Source: Conidiobolus incongruus B7586
Lineage: Eukaryota; Entomophthoromycota; Entomophthoromycetes; Entomophthorales; Conidiobolaceae
Direction: 5' to 3'
DNA length: 10,220 nt
NCBI GenBank assembly: GCA_000697335.1
Contig: JNEM01000150.1
Span: 1 to 10,220 of the forward strand
A program made the position numbers and the translations under genes. The notes beneath the pieces were generated by a model. The model made no database searches, had not been told where the DNA came from, and saw only the letters and a list, made by a program, of their open reading frames with translations. How positions within the stretch are numbered: position 1 is the first letter of the stretch; every line of letters starts with the position of its first letter. Of the stretch, positions 1 to 8,093 are shown in pieces.

Positions 1-46
1 TAAATAACTAATTTTAAAAAATTAATTTTTTAATCAAAAAAATTAT

Positions 47-61
47 TATATATATATATAA
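47..61. repeat. (TA)n microsatellite
   Basis: A short uninterrupted run of alternating T and A. It is typical of the background composition and has no visible link to a gene. Confidence 0.8.
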
Positions 62-396
62 TCACTTATTTATTTTGTATATATTTATTTATTTCAAACT
101 AATAATATATTTAAAAATCAGAAATTAAAAAATTTCCCATTACTTCAAATTCAAGGTAATATTAAGATATTAATTAAAATAAATATTAAATTTTATTAAA
201 GTATAAATTTTTAAATTTGAATTGTTTTAATTTGATTCTGGCTTTAGTTGAAGTTTTATACCATTAAAATTGAATTCAGATTTCTTTTTGGCTTAAATAT
301 ATATTTATTATGAGAAGATTATTATAGTTAAGTAATAGATTACTTGATGAATTGAATAAAAATCTGATTGTCTAAAATTTCCATTACAATATTAAG

Positions 397-593
397 GTGC
401 CTCTCTAAGTAATTTAGCTGTATAATTAAAAAGGGTAGTTTAATACCAAGTTTAGACTCAATAGGACAATCAATAAATGCAAGTGATAGTTTTTTGGATT
501 CAAATTTTAATACTTAAGTATTTCACTCATCGTCAAACTCAAATTCTATTATTTCTTGGCCACTTTCATTTTGCTATAATAGTAAAAAGCAAT
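397..593 (-). pseudogene. Possible third, highly decayed TSC10 relic
   Basis: Read on the minus strand, this GC-richer patch shows short blocks in the same order and similar spacing as TSC10 positions of about 2555-2782. They include taatttagc, a block resembling cctacgacaag followed by atgc, a ttttttgg/ttttttaggg block, a final block resembling the 2660s, and tagtaaaaagc where TSC10 has tagtaaagc just before its start codon. A gapless comparison of the cofactor-loop codons is only slightly better than expected for AT-rich DNA, so the case rests on collinearity. If real, its start lies about 2.19 kb left of the TSC10 start, making TSC10 the middle of three tandem copies. It could instead be chance. 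Confidence 0.27.
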
Positions 594-1068
594 TCTCAAT
601 ACTAATGATTTATCATATTAAATTCATACTTTAAGAATATAGTGTAATGTTACCAAATTATAATAATATACAAACCAATATTATTATTTAATAAATTTAA
701 ATTGATATTTCAGTATGCTTGAATTATATTGCCTAACTTATGACAAAATTTTTCAACTTTATAATGTCATTTTCTAATATGGCTTAGAGAATTATTCTTA
801 TTTATATTTGAATAAATATCAGTTAACAAGTTGCTTGACCTAATTAAATAATGATTGTAAACTTATTTAAGACTTGTTGCATATAAGTTTGTTTTATGAT
901 TTTAAAAAATTCAAACTGTTTTTATTATTATGTTTTTTTCATTACTAAATATTCATCTGGGCCTAAGTTATTTTTTCAATTATTAATCTTGATATTAAAC
1001 TAAATCATCAGGATACTCAGAGTTATTATCATATCACATCATATCCTTTAATTTGTTTATTTAAAATA

Positions 1069-1087
1069 TATTATTATTATTATTATT
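1069..1087. repeat. (TAT)n microsatellite
   Basis: Six tandem TAT units plus one base, followed by an imperfect continuation (tgttattttatt). It is a simple sequence repeat in AT-rich spacer. Confidence 0.8.
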
Positions 1088-1663
1088 GTTATTTTATTAA
1101 AATTTTTAATAATTTGATAATAAGTAAAAATTATTTTAAGTTACAAATATTAGGTGATATAATATTATTTAACCAATATATAATAATTTAAAATTAATAA
1201 TTTTTTTATCTTTCTAAGACAAAACTTATTTATAACAAAATCCTAATCATAACAATTATTAGTATGGTAGTTGAATTAAATTTGTGATACTAATATATCT
1301 GTTAGTATCCTGAATTGATCATTGATTATAGCATTAAATTTAAAAAATAACATTAATTTGATAAGCGTTTAAATATAATTATATAAGAAAAAATTGCAAA
1401 AACAATATTATCATTACATATTAAATATGAGTGTTTAATAATAGTATATCAAAATTGTTTCATTTATATAATATAAATCATTTATTAAAATGCTAAAATT
1501 ATAAAATGAACAATAATTTCATATTAATATCAGTGAAACAGAATAAGACTAGTATAATTCAATAAAAAATTTTTGAAAATTTAAGTCAGCCAATTTTATG
1601 AACTATTCAATTATCATCTACAATCTAAAAATTTAAAATCAAGCAAAGTAATATTTCAAATCT

Positions 1664-1669
1664 TTTATT
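1664..1669 (-). terminator. Candidate poly(A) signal of TSC10
   Basis: TTTATT on the plus strand reads AATAAA on the minus strand, about 30 nt past the TSC10 stop codon. The distance fits a eukaryotic polyadenylation signal. In DNA this AT-rich such hexamers are common by chance, so position is the only support. Confidence 0.4.
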
Positions 1670-1699
1670 ATGTAATAATATAAACCTGTGAAATTGATA

Positions 1700-2782
1700 T
1701 TAATTGATTCTCTTATTAATATAAGCTTTGGTTTCATAATCAAATAAAAGAGATACCGCTTCAGAAAAGATTACGAAAATAGGAGCTGCAAATATTTGTA
1801 AGAATGAAAGGTATCTGGGTGTCATATTGTTGGATACTGCACATGCAATAATTCCTACCAAGTCCCCTGTATACATGTACCAGCCTAATCCCATTCCGGA
1901 TAAAAGGGTTTGTGCAGCTACTGAAGCTGGGATGGTGTCAGCAATTCCTTCGATTTGCTTAGTTAACTCGGGCTTAGTTTCGTTTTCTTTGGCGAGACCT
2001 GGAGTATCTAAATTGGAAGGGAAGTATACTTGTAATTGGATACCGTCGTATAATTTGAGTTCGGTTCTGAGTACTTCAGCCAATCCCTTCAATGCAGCTT
2101 TGGATGAACCATATGCAGCATATCCTGGGATAGGAAAGAGGGCAGCAAGAGAAGAAACTAAAAGAATCTTGGATGGGTAATGGGGAGTACCATTTTCTCC
2201 GAATTGTTGACAAGCAAATAATAAGCTTTTAATCACATTCACAGGTCCCATAAAGTTGACTTTCATCATTCTTTCTTCAACATTGGAGGCCTGGGGGTCT
2301 TTGTTGGCAAACATGAATGGCTCAGCATTACCTGAGCATACAATAACCCAATCAATGGGTCCACTTTCTCTAAGAATATTAGTCACAGCTTCAAGAGTTT
2401 GCTCTCTATTACCGACATCGAATTTGGCACTACCAACAATAACTGAGCTATTTGGCTCTAGGCTATTTTGAACTTCTTCAACAGCATAGTCTAATCTGGA
2501 CTTTCCTTTATCATCTGAATCAGTGCCTCGGGCGGTCAAAGTAACCTTGGAGGCACCTAATTTAGCAACCTGAATAGCAACTGCTTTACCTAATCCAGAT
2601 GAGGCACCTACGACAAGAATATGCTTTCCTTGTACTTTTTTAGGGTTAATAGGTACTTTTAGAAGAGAGTAAGCGGCCCCTACTAAAGTGAGGAAAGAGC
2701 CAACAGGAACAATAATCGAAGCCGAGACGAGAACAGTTATCAACTCCCATAAGTGATCTCTAAACAGGGTAGTAAAGCTCAT
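1700..2782 (-). CDS. TSC10: 3-ketodihydrosphingosine reductase (TSC10/KDSR family)
   Basis: This predicted 360-residue, intronless enzyme would reduce 3-ketodihydrosphingosine to dihydrosphingosine with NADPH, the second step of sphingolipid synthesis, at the ER membrane. It is a short-chain dehydrogenase: the Rossmann loop GASSGLG is at 59-65, Arg85 sits where NADP(H)-preferring members have a basic residue, and FDV is at 121-123. Structural Asn is N176 and the catalytic residues are S211, Y224 and K228 (YGSSK). A KDSR-typical segment, DTPGLAKENETKP, starts at 259 and separates it from generic SDRs. A hydrophobic segment at about 13-41 and two near the C-terminus (about 297-316 and 326-347) fit membrane anchoring. 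The usual NAG motif is CSGNAEP here. Length suits the family (human about 330, yeast 320). The ATG at 2780-2782 gives the expected N-terminus, and the corresponding position is also the end of homology in the relic at 4614. Its codons are far richer in G and C than the flanks. Confidence 0.95.
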   Translation of the reverse strand: MSFTTLFRDHLWELITVLVSASIIVPVGSFLTLVGAAYSLLKVPINPKKVQGKHILVVGASSGLGKAVAIQVAKLGASKVTLTARGTDSDDKGKSRLDYAVEEVQNSLEPNSSVIVGSAKFDVGNREQTLEAVTNILRESGPIDWVIVCSGNAEPFMFANKDPQASNVEERMMKVNFMGPVNVIKSLLFACQQFGENGTPHYPSKILLVSSLAALFPIPGYAAYGSSKAALKGLAEVLRTELKLYDGIQLQVYFPSNLDTPGLAKENETKPELTKQIEGIADTIPASVAAQTLLSGMGLGWYMYTGDLVGIIACAVSNNMTPRYLSFLQIFAAPIFVIFSEAVSLLFDYETKAYINKRIN

Positions 2783-4284
2783 ATTTATATAATTATACTA
2801 TTATGTGATTAATAAGTTAGTTAATATTAATTATATTTATATTTGTTACAATATATTTGGGCTATTATTTGAATACTATTACTAAATAAAGAGGGTGATG
2901 TCAAGATTTTATACAATTGACTAAATTTATATTAAAAAATTCTATCGGTAATTTATGATGAAAACTTATCAATCCACCTTCATCTGGGTTTCAACCTGAA
3001 TTTAATTAAATTTTAGCGATTAAAATCAATTTTTAAAATATCAAAAGTATTTATTTAAATAATGGTTCGGTTACAAATATATCATATCATATTAATTAAC
3101 AAAATTTCACACTATTTCAAATAAAAAAAATCTTATTAATATATTAATTATCGGGTTATCTGACTGGTTGTGGTAGTTATATGCTCTGATTTACTATTAC
3201 ATTTTCAAACTTTATAAATCTAACTTTATAGTATTGCAACAGATTAAGCCCACCATTACCTTTATATAATGCATATATCCCTTAATACAAATTTTAACAT
3301 TGATAAAAGGAATTTTTCAAATGATTTTAGTACTAAAATGAAAGCATATAATAATTAATGGATATATTAGCTTGTAATAAGATATTACGTTTAAGTTTAT
3401 AAATACAACTACTGTTGCTGAAAAATTATCATTCTCTTAATAAATATAGAGATAATAATGATTATATCTTCAACTTGAACAATTATTATAACCATTTATT
3501 AAAAATACATCAAGCTAAGTATTACAACTTCAATTAGTATTTTTGTATAAAGTTATTTTTAATAAGCTACTATTTCTAAGAAAAATGATATTTTTAACAT
3601 GAAAATATAGTTTATTATAAAAGACATATATAACATCTCGATATTTTGAAGTTTTTATAAAATGAATTATATATAGATATTCTGAAATCAGTTTCATTAT
3701 AAAATTTACAAGATTATATTTATTTCATTTTTTTAAAATATTTAATTTTGATTTTTTTATTTCATCTTTATTATTCAATATTATAAATGTCAAACTTATT
3801 TATAAATTCTCTGCGAGGTTTATGATATATACTCAACAATTTTAATCAAATATTAATTTATAATTTCATTTTATTATAATATCGGGTAAAATTTCTGAAA
3901 TTTTAATATTAAAAAATTTATTTTTGAAAATTAGTTGTATTGGAAGAAAAGATATAATTATATATCTATTTTTGCATATATGTAGCCATATTTTAATATA
4001 TTTTAATTATTATTACAAAATCAATTTGAAATAATATAACAATTTAAAATTTTTAATATAAAATATTGTTTCCAAGAAATAATTATATCATATTAACCTC
4101 AATAGTTGAAATTTCATATTACAATTTCCTATTTCCTGTATTATTTATAAACAATACAATAATATTTGGTATTAAATTAATTACAAGTTTATAATCCAAG
4201 AAATATTATAAAAGAGATAAAAAATCATTAAAAATTTGGTATCAATGAATTTTAATAATATTTTAATCATATTCTCTCCTTTAC
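2783..4284. other. AT-rich spacer upstream of TSC10
   Basis: No gene seen on either strand. The first 230 bases form the TSC10 5' flank and promoter. They contain two anchors also found upstream of the TSC10 relic: tgaaaactta at 2959-2968 (4716-4725 there) and aacctgaatttaat at 2993-3006 (about 4802-4817 there, with a two-base insertion). If the duplication was complete, the C-terminal two thirds of the relic should have lain at about 3530-4280. I see no convincing trace, so it was deleted or has decayed beyond recognition by eye. A slightly GC-richer patch at 3160-3280 is unassigned. Confidence 0.6.
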
Positions 4285-4614
4285 AGTATATGGAGAAGTT
4301 CATTATTCGGAACTCATCTAGCAATAATCTCATGTAAATTTTCCTTGCTCATCAGAATCAGTTCCTTTATCATTCAAGCTTATTTTAAATGTAACAATTT
4401 TAGCTATCTGATTAGTAAGTATATATTTAAATCAGATGAATCACAAATCACAAAGACATGCTTCTGCTGTACTTTTTTGGAGTAGATTGGTTCTTTAGAG
4501 TATAATAACTTGTACCTACCATGATTAGAAAAGATTAAAATGAAATAATAAATGAAAAGTTAAAACAGCGGCTAGCTCACCCAAATAACCTCGGATTAGT
4601 GTAGTAAAGCTAAT
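4285..4614 (-). pseudogene. Decayed tandem copy of TSC10 (N-terminal third)
   Basis: The minus-strand translation from 4614 opens with ISFTTLIRGYLGEL against MSFTTLFRDHLWEL in the intact gene. It later gives QIAKIVTFKISLNDKGTDSD against QVAKLGASKVTLTARGTDSD. The former start codon (4612-4614) is ATT instead of ATG, and at least eight in-frame stops occur. The cofactor loop GASSGLG is lost, so no dehydrogenase could be made. Nucleotide similarity holds over about 330 bp, corresponding to TSC10 positions of about 2460-2782. The left edge is uncertain. The relic lies in the same orientation as TSC10, upstream of it, with starts 1832 bp apart. A head-to-tail duplication followed by long decay explains this best. 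Retained intron-free structure alone cannot exclude retroposition, but shared 5' flank argues against it. Confidence 0.9.
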
Positions 4615-5454
4615 ATTGGATATAGATATATTGTAAGGTAAATATTTTATTAGACTAGTCAATGTTTGTCAAATGAATTATATGATCTTATTACTTGTGC
4701 CAAGTTTCAGCGAAGTGAAAACTTAAAGGATGGGAGATTACTCTTGTGAATGGAATTTTGTGTAGATATCCATATAACAAATTATTATAGAATTGAATAA
4801 AAACCTTTGAATTTAATACAAAGTTTAACCAATTAGGTAATTATATCTATTTACTTTCTATATAACTATTAAAATCTCTAATATATTATCCATTGATTTG
4901 TAATTTTATATTTATATTATTCAATAAAATTATCACATAAAATTTTGAATATTTTAATATAAATTATTGTTAAACTTCAATATTCACTATTATGAAATAT
5001 TATCATTTTATATTATAGTTATTTAAAAATAATTCAAGATATAAATTTCATATAATATTTGATCAATTCAAAAACACTTGAGTAATCATAATGAATATAA
5101 TGTTATTAATACAGATTATTATAAAAAATGAAATATTATTTACTTCAATAATTGAAGATAGTTCTAAAAACAATTCAAATATGGTATAAATATTATTTAC
5201 TAATATTTCTATAGATTGATATATTTTATTTCATTTAAAATAAATTATAATCTATTTAATAATTAATAGATTCGATAAACAACATAATTATATTATTGTT
5301 ATAAAATTATAATATTAGAATACACGATCATACGGTTATATAATTAAATAGATACTACCATATTTCTTAAAAAAATTATATATTTTGAAAACTTTCAAAA
5401 CTAAATACTGATTCCAATAGCTAAAATAATATGAACTTTTAATGTTTAATATTG
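4615..5454. other. AT-rich spacer with duplicated 5' flank of the TSC10 relic
   Basis: No gene seen on either strand. A GC-richer patch at about 4690-4770 contains the anchor tgaaaactta (4716-4725) shared with the TSC10 upstream region, and 4802-4817 matches 2993-3006. These suggest the TSC10 duplication extended at least 200 bp upstream of the start codon. From about 4830 to 5454 the sequence is plain AT-rich DNA. Confidence 0.55.
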
Positions 5455-5835
5455 CAAGTTTAATTGATATTAGCATTGCAACGCAAGTCATGTAAATTCG
5501 ATAAAACGATCCAAAGGTGGATTGCAAGATATTTTAACAGAGTTTTATTGAAATGGCAATATGTAGACCTTGGCTTTGATTGAAATGATTCAGGAGCAAA
5601 TATATGCTCAGCAGTGATTTTGATGTGTAATCTGTCCTTACGATAATGTGTTGGATCACTGATTATAGTTATTGTCCGGAATTTTACATTGCACAAGCAT
5701 TTTGAATGGTACTTGTATGTGGATTAAAATTCGGGATAGTGACGGACTGTTTATATTGAATTGCTAGCAAACTGTTCAATCCGCTAAAATATTTTGCCAA
5801 TCTGAGAATCAAAATCCCATAAATTGTACAGTTAG
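5455..5835. other. Unassigned decayed stretch X, upstream of DcpS
   Basis: This block is visibly richer in G and C than its surroundings, which in this window marks present or former coding DNA. The longest open piece is on the minus strand at 5460-5696. It has no ATG start (it begins from TTG) and includes the readable run RTITIISDPTHYRKDRL. Other frames, including one on the plus strand, are also partly open, so the original strand is uncertain. I recognise no family. A related block lies at about 7130-7680. The two match 20 of 24 bases at 5582-5605 and 7336-7359, with weaker collinear matches to either side. It ends about 60 bp before the DcpS start, so part of it may now serve as promoter. 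Confidence 0.5.
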
Positions 5836-5894
5836 AATTAAATTATAAAAAATGTGACTTAATTTTTTTAAATATCAATCTAATCAAAACAATA

Positions 5895-6846
5895 ATGGAT
5901 CTAATTAAACAATTCAAATTTGAAAAATTATTAAGTGAAGATATCAGCAATAAATCTTTTCATTTATTAGGTACCATTACCAATGAATCTAATAATCAGG
6001 AGGAGAAGGCTATTATCAGTGTAGAAAAACTACCATTTGAAAACGATCAATTTTCCACTTTGTTTAGTGAATTTATCTCTCAAATTGATTTAATCGATCA
6101 CAATGATATTTATTACTGGTTGAAGGGAAATACCATTCCTTCAAAGTTTAAAGATGTTAAGGTTAATTTAATATATCCTGCTACTGAAAAGGTAATTTTT
6201 TATAGCATTACTCTGATAAAGCTATTCAAATCTATTTTTTTAGTTAATTTTAAAGTATAGCACTCAAAATACCTTCATGATTGAGGAAAGCTATGATCTT
6301 TATCAAAAAGTAGTCAAACCAATTATTTTGAGTACCCCACCTGAGACAACCAATTGGGTAGACAATATCTTAGCAGGAATTAAAGAAGCTGATAAGGTGA
6401 TCTATTCAGATCCAGATCCCCAAACTGGTTTCATTTTATTACCTGATATGAAATGGGATCAATCAAACCTATTCACCATGTATTTGCAAGTAATTGTAAG
6501 ACCTATCATCCACAGCATTAGAGATTTGAACGATAGTCATTTGCCTCTATTGAACAATATTTATAAAGCCGTACCTAAAACAATATATGAAAAGTATGGT
6601 GTTGAAAAGAATCAAATTCGAATGTTTTTCCATTATCAGCCTACCTATTACAGACTTCACGTTCATATTACTCACATTCAGTTTAATACTATGAAAGGAA
6701 TGACTGTCGGCCAAGCCCATTTATTAGACACAGTGATTGATAATATCACTAATATTGATAAAAATTACTATCAAAAGTGCACTCTCCATTATTCTTTAGG
6801 TGAAAATAACCCTATTTACCAAACTATTCGACAACAGCAAAATTGA
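5895..6846 (+). CDS. DCS1: Scavenger mRNA decapping enzyme (DcpS/Dcs1), two exons
   Basis: This predicted enzyme would hydrolyse the m7GpppN cap left after 3'-to-5' mRNA decay, releasing m7GMP. Exons 5895-6191 and 6244-6846 give 299 residues. Against the family (human 337, yeast Dcs1 350) the N-terminal extension is short. The N-terminal swap domain covers about residues 1-100. NDIYYW (70-75) and NLIYPATEK (91-99) match Dcs1 NDIYYW and NLIWPAT. The cap-binding residues are W137 and E147, equivalent to human W175 and E185, and PDMKW (166-170) supplies the Asp and Lys of human PDLKW. The HIT motif is YYRLHVHITH: the central nucleophilic His (H238, human H277) and third His (H240) are present, but the first His is Arg236. 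H229 matches human H268. The ATG lies in a good context (A at -3, G at +4), and MDLIKQFKF aligns with Dcs1 SLIKRFQF. Divergent to TSC10. The 3' end is a TGA. Confidence 0.93.
6192..6243 (+). other. Spliceosomal intron of DcpS
   Basis: This 52-bp intron starts GTAATT, ends with a T-run and TTTAG, and falls between codons (phase 0). Joining the exons gives ATEKLILKY, which aligns without a gap to yeast Dcs1 ATPIHIKKY, and that decides the acceptor over the AGs at 6254-6255 and 6259-6260. A weak branch-point candidate is CTGAT at about 6213-6217; there is no TACTAAC box. Retention would shift frame and stop at 6258-6260, so unspliced mRNA would encode a 121-residue fragment without the catalytic domain. 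Confidence 0.88.
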
Positions 6847-7129
6847 TCCTGTTATAATAGATTTGAATAAAATTTTGAAATTTTATTATACTTGAACTTT
6901 TTTTCTTTAATTCATTGAAATATATATATTATATATATAAACATTTGATTAAACTTAAATATTATCAAAACTTTGACACTTGATACAAATTTTCATTTAC
7001 TTTTATAACTTGTATTGATTAATAATAAATTTTATAAAAATGTGTAATTAAACTCCTACAGATTATAAATTCTTGGCAATACTATATATTGTGTGTGAAT
7101 TTTCTCAAAATCATCCAAAATATAATGAT
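6847..7129. other. AT-rich spacer after DcpS
   Basis: It holds the DcpS 3' end signal and an alternating TA tract at about 6920-6939. No gene or RNA is visible. It probably contains the junction of the DcpS tandem duplication, but I cannot place the breakpoint by eye. Confidence 0.5.
6866..6887. terminator. Palindromic AATAAA signal after DcpS
   Basis: AATAAA begins 20 nt after the DcpS stop codon and is the first half of a perfect inverted repeat: arms AATAAAATTT (6866-6875) and AAATTTTATT (6878-6887) with a TG spacer. The AATAAA hexamer therefore reads on both strands. It is a good candidate poly(A) signal for DcpS; the symmetry may be chance in such AT-rich DNA. Confidence 0.5.
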
Positions 7130-7686
7130 TTATCTAAGCAAAGTTTGTGCCAGGTTCAGATAAATTTTCAGTGAATATATGAGATGCATTCTAACAAAAT
7201 TGAGTCGATTTGCTACAACGCTGATATTCAAAAGTGGTCATAATTATTATAGAGGATCAGCGATAGAGAGTTAGTAGGCTTAGTCAGCACAGTAGATGCT
7301 TAAAACAAAACAAATATTCCAGATTGGGACTGAGAGAAATCATTTAGGACTAAATATATAGCTTCTATGACAAAAGCGGAGTTCCTGAATTATTCACCAA
7401 GGCAGCGATAATTACAGCACTCTAAATATTGATGAATGCAAGGATTATATTTTTTTCTACTTGCATTAACAAAGACTACATGTGTATTTCTGTAGGAATA
7501 TTAGGTCATCTTATAAACTTCCACTCCTATAACAACATACCAAAATAATCTATTGGTATAGTTGACATCAAATTAAGAGATTTCAATATAGCTCCAAATC
7601 ATAAACAACTTGGTGATAAAACATAAATCCTTAGTCTTTATCGGCTATTATGCAATATCTATTCAAAAAATCAAAGTTAAGAATAT
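7130..7686. other. Second X-like decayed stretch, upstream of the DcpS relic
   Basis: This GC-richer block occupies the same position relative to the DcpS relic as X does to the intact gene. The 24 bases at 7336-7359 match 5582-5605 at 20 positions. Further short collinear matches follow: cgataat at 7406 with 5641, and a tacatgtgtat-like block near 7476 with one near 5711. The offset of 1754-1766 bp is close to the 1792 bp between the two DcpS starts, so this is the duplicated 5' flank. No frame on either strand is intact and I recognise no protein family in it. Confidence 0.55.
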
Positions 7687-8093
7687 CAGGATCTAATTAA
7701 AGCATTCACTTTTTAAAAATTTCTAGTTGAAGATATTGATAATACATAATTCTATTGATCAGGCAGAATTATCAATATCACTGATAATCATAGATTTAAA
7801 CATGAGTCATTTACCACTATCGAATAAAACTTATTAATTTATACTGAATACACAATATTAAAAATATGATGATGAAACGAATCAAATTTGAATATTTTCT
7901 CGCAATTACCCAATTTACTTAGCATTTTTCACTCATTTTACCTATATTCATTTTAATCATTTGAAGGGAATGACAATTAAATTAGTTCATTAAATACCGC
8001 TTGAAGAATTCTATACATATTCATAAAAATTCTGTTTCACAAAATGATTTGATTAGATATTAATCTATTTATAAAGCCATTTAACAAAATTGA
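7687..8093 (+). pseudogene. Decayed, internally deleted tandem copy of DcpS
   Basis: From 7690 the translation DLIKAFTF, then a stop, then KFLVEDIDN follows the intact DLIKQFKFEKLLSEDISN codon for codon as far as codon 35 (7789-7791). The former start codon at 7687-7689 is CAG. At 7791/7792 the match jumps to intact position 6522, so about 520 bp are gone, including the intron and the cap-binding W137, E147 and PDMKW. The match then runs collinearly through the HIT region (about 7905-7965, with frame-disrupting indels) and a clear tttgaagggaatgac block, to a TGA at 8091-8093 aligned with the intact stop. Several in-frame stops occur in the first 25 codons. It is not functional. Same orientation as DcpS, 1792 bp to the right start to start, and preceded by a copy of the DcpS 5' flank. 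Confidence 0.93.

Larger units (their letters stand above)
1..1699. other. AT-rich intergenic region left of TSC10
   Basis: No intact gene is visible on either strand. The stretch is mostly A/T with simple repeats, including a TA run at about 47-61 and a TAT run at 1069-1087. A GC-richer patch at roughly 397-593 may be a third, very old TSC10 relic and is listed separately. The last ~40 bases hold the likely 3' end signals of TSC10. Confidence 0.7.

Noticed and set aside
1827-2180. Open frame of 117 codons on the plus strand
   Set aside because: It is antisense to the well-supported TSC10 gene, has no domain of its own, and is a shadow of the minus-strand coding bias.
2256-2471. Open frame of 71 codons on the plus strand
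   Set aside because: Also antisense to TSC10, with no recognisable features.
5336-5527. 63-codon open frame on the minus strand
   Set aside because: Most of it lies in plain AT-rich DNA and its composition (Ile, Lys, Tyr, Phe) is what random AT-rich sequence gives. It overlaps the X block only at one end.
6277-6846. Treating the 189-codon frame as a separate gene starting at the ATG at 6277
   Set aside because: The 11 codons before this ATG align with Dcs1, and a 52-bp intron joins them in frame to the upstream exon that encodes the N-terminal DcpS domain.
4694-7160. Near-identical phrase ttgtgcca(a/g)gtt(t)cag at 4695-4710 and 7145-7159
   Set aside because: It is richer in G and C than the background and could be a repeat linking the TSC10 and DcpS relic flanks, but the match is only about 15 bases with an indel and nothing convincing extends it.
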